From assembly GCF_905220365.1 (NCBI RefSeq), contig NC_061147.1, forward strand, positions 9,672,001 to 9,736,000: a DNA stretch of 64,000 nt. The letters are read 5' to 3'. Of the stretch, positions 63,141 through 64,000 are shown in pieces. The stretch is from Vanessa cardui (taxonomy: Eukaryota > Arthropoda > Insecta > Lepidoptera > Nymphalidae). Position numbers and translations under genes: made by a program. The notes below the pieces were generated by a model. It was not told the DNA's origin and ran no database searches. It was given only the letters and a program-made list of their open reading frames with translations. Positions within the stretch are counted from its first letter, which is position 1. Each line of letters opens with the position of its first letter.

Positions 63141-64000
63141 TGTACTATCCTTGTGGCCATGAGCTGACTGATAAAACTCTTTCCAAATCGCCGGGAAAAA
63201 TAATAAACGTGTGATGAAGGATTTATGGAAGACTTTACCACCATTTTAGTGAAATATATCCAACAAGTGGGGCCTCCCTAGCTAGAAGTTAAGAGTTATG
63301 ATGGAGGACATAGCGCTCGAACCTTCTAAAGGAAATCCATTTAAATTCAGCACATTTTCACTTAAAAACAAGTATTGATGTGATCTCAACTTGTAACATG
63401 CCTTGAAACAGTAAGTTTTTTTTAGTCTATACTAAAAAAAAATATGTTTCGTGTATTATTCTTTTTTATATTTTCACGTCATATAGGTAGGACTGACAAA
63501 TGACCTAACTATTAATAATTTGCCATCACTGACCAATAAATTTCACAAACAATTGTACAAAAGATCCTCATATTATGAATGCACCACTTTGGAAACTAAT
63601 GTGTTACATTCGTGCCTGCAGGTAGGCCAGCAATATTACAAATGTCTGTACTGTTTATCGGAAGAAATGGCTTGCACAGATCCCACCACGAAGAATATTT
63701 CTTCAGTACGAATCTAATGCGTATTGGTTGACATAGAATTTCAAGATTGTAAACACAAACTACTTACAAGTGAACTTGTAGCCGTGAACGTCGTTTAAGA
63801 CCTTTCATCCACACCATCGACCGAATACTATTTAAGATATTTCCATATGAAGTCTTTCATTTTTTGAAAGATTACGAAACGTTTATATTTTTTAAATAAT
63901 CTGCAGGACATGTTTCATAATGATTTTTATTATTGTTTTAATGGCAAAAAATCAAAAACACATTGAATATCATTTTCCGTCTGGCATTTTTAAGTTGGAC
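63141..64000. other. AT-rich DNA, nothing recognised
   Basis: A 65-codon ORF at 63520-63717 has two Cys pairs but no recognisable domain. ATTCGTGCCTGCAGGTAGGC near 63608 could be a faint A relic. Confidence 0.35.

Overview
The window looks like gene-poor nuclear DNA of an insect, most likely a butterfly or moth. It is AT-rich and has no long ORF, no operon structure, and no rRNA, tRNA or CRISPR array. It is packed with short interspersed repeats whose sequences I recognise as typical of Lepidoptera. No complete host gene is visible. It reads as intergenic DNA or the inside of a very large intron.

Repeat families are named here only for this report. A is a SINE-like repeat of about 290 bp whose sense strand starts near TACTTGGTGGTAGGGC and ends in an A-rich tail. 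B is a tRNA-derived SINE of about 300 bp with A and B boxes and a (TTG)n tail; several copies have perfect 9-13 bp target-site duplications (TSDs). C is the 3' end of a CR1/jockey-like LINE, with the reverse-transcriptase C-terminus still readable at 19.8-20.0 kb. D is a second tRNA-derived SINE, and all six copies lie on the + strand. E and K are TC...CTRR-ended repeats, possibly Helitron-like. F, H, I and J are other dispersed repeats. Pieces of two further LINEs (RTE-like) lie at 15.1-15.6 kb, 28.7 kb and 59.3 kb.

Layout: 0-13 kb holds A, B, C, E, H and I copies in AT-rich DNA, with a possible exon remnant at the very left edge. At 13.5-16.5 kb is a 2.95 kb DNA element with 36-bp inverted termini and a 9-bp direct repeat on both sides; I do not recognise its family. 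17-26 kb has old repeats and a possible promoter plus first exon at 22.5 kb. 26-34 kb is SINE-dense and includes a cluster of Grainyhead-like motifs at 26.65 kb and one copy of a duplicated 'SINE A plus flank' unit at 31.3 kb, whose second copy is at 46.5 kb. 34-46 kb is mostly old DNA with a nested E/A copy, a cluster of LINE tails and a few unidentified ORFs. At 52.2-53.8 kb an internally deleted piggyBac transposon with perfect TIRs sits in the TTAA of a B SINE. At 59.8-60.3 kb another B SINE is split by a 161-bp insert made largely of a 41-bp-arm palindrome. The last 3.5 kb is mostly featureless.

The main story is layered transposition. The nesting order can be read directly in several places. 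I see no new host pathway or defence system. The least explained items are the 13.5-16.5 kb TIR element, the palindrome insert, the duplicated SINE-plus-flank with paired CTCF-like motifs, and the Grainyhead-like cluster.
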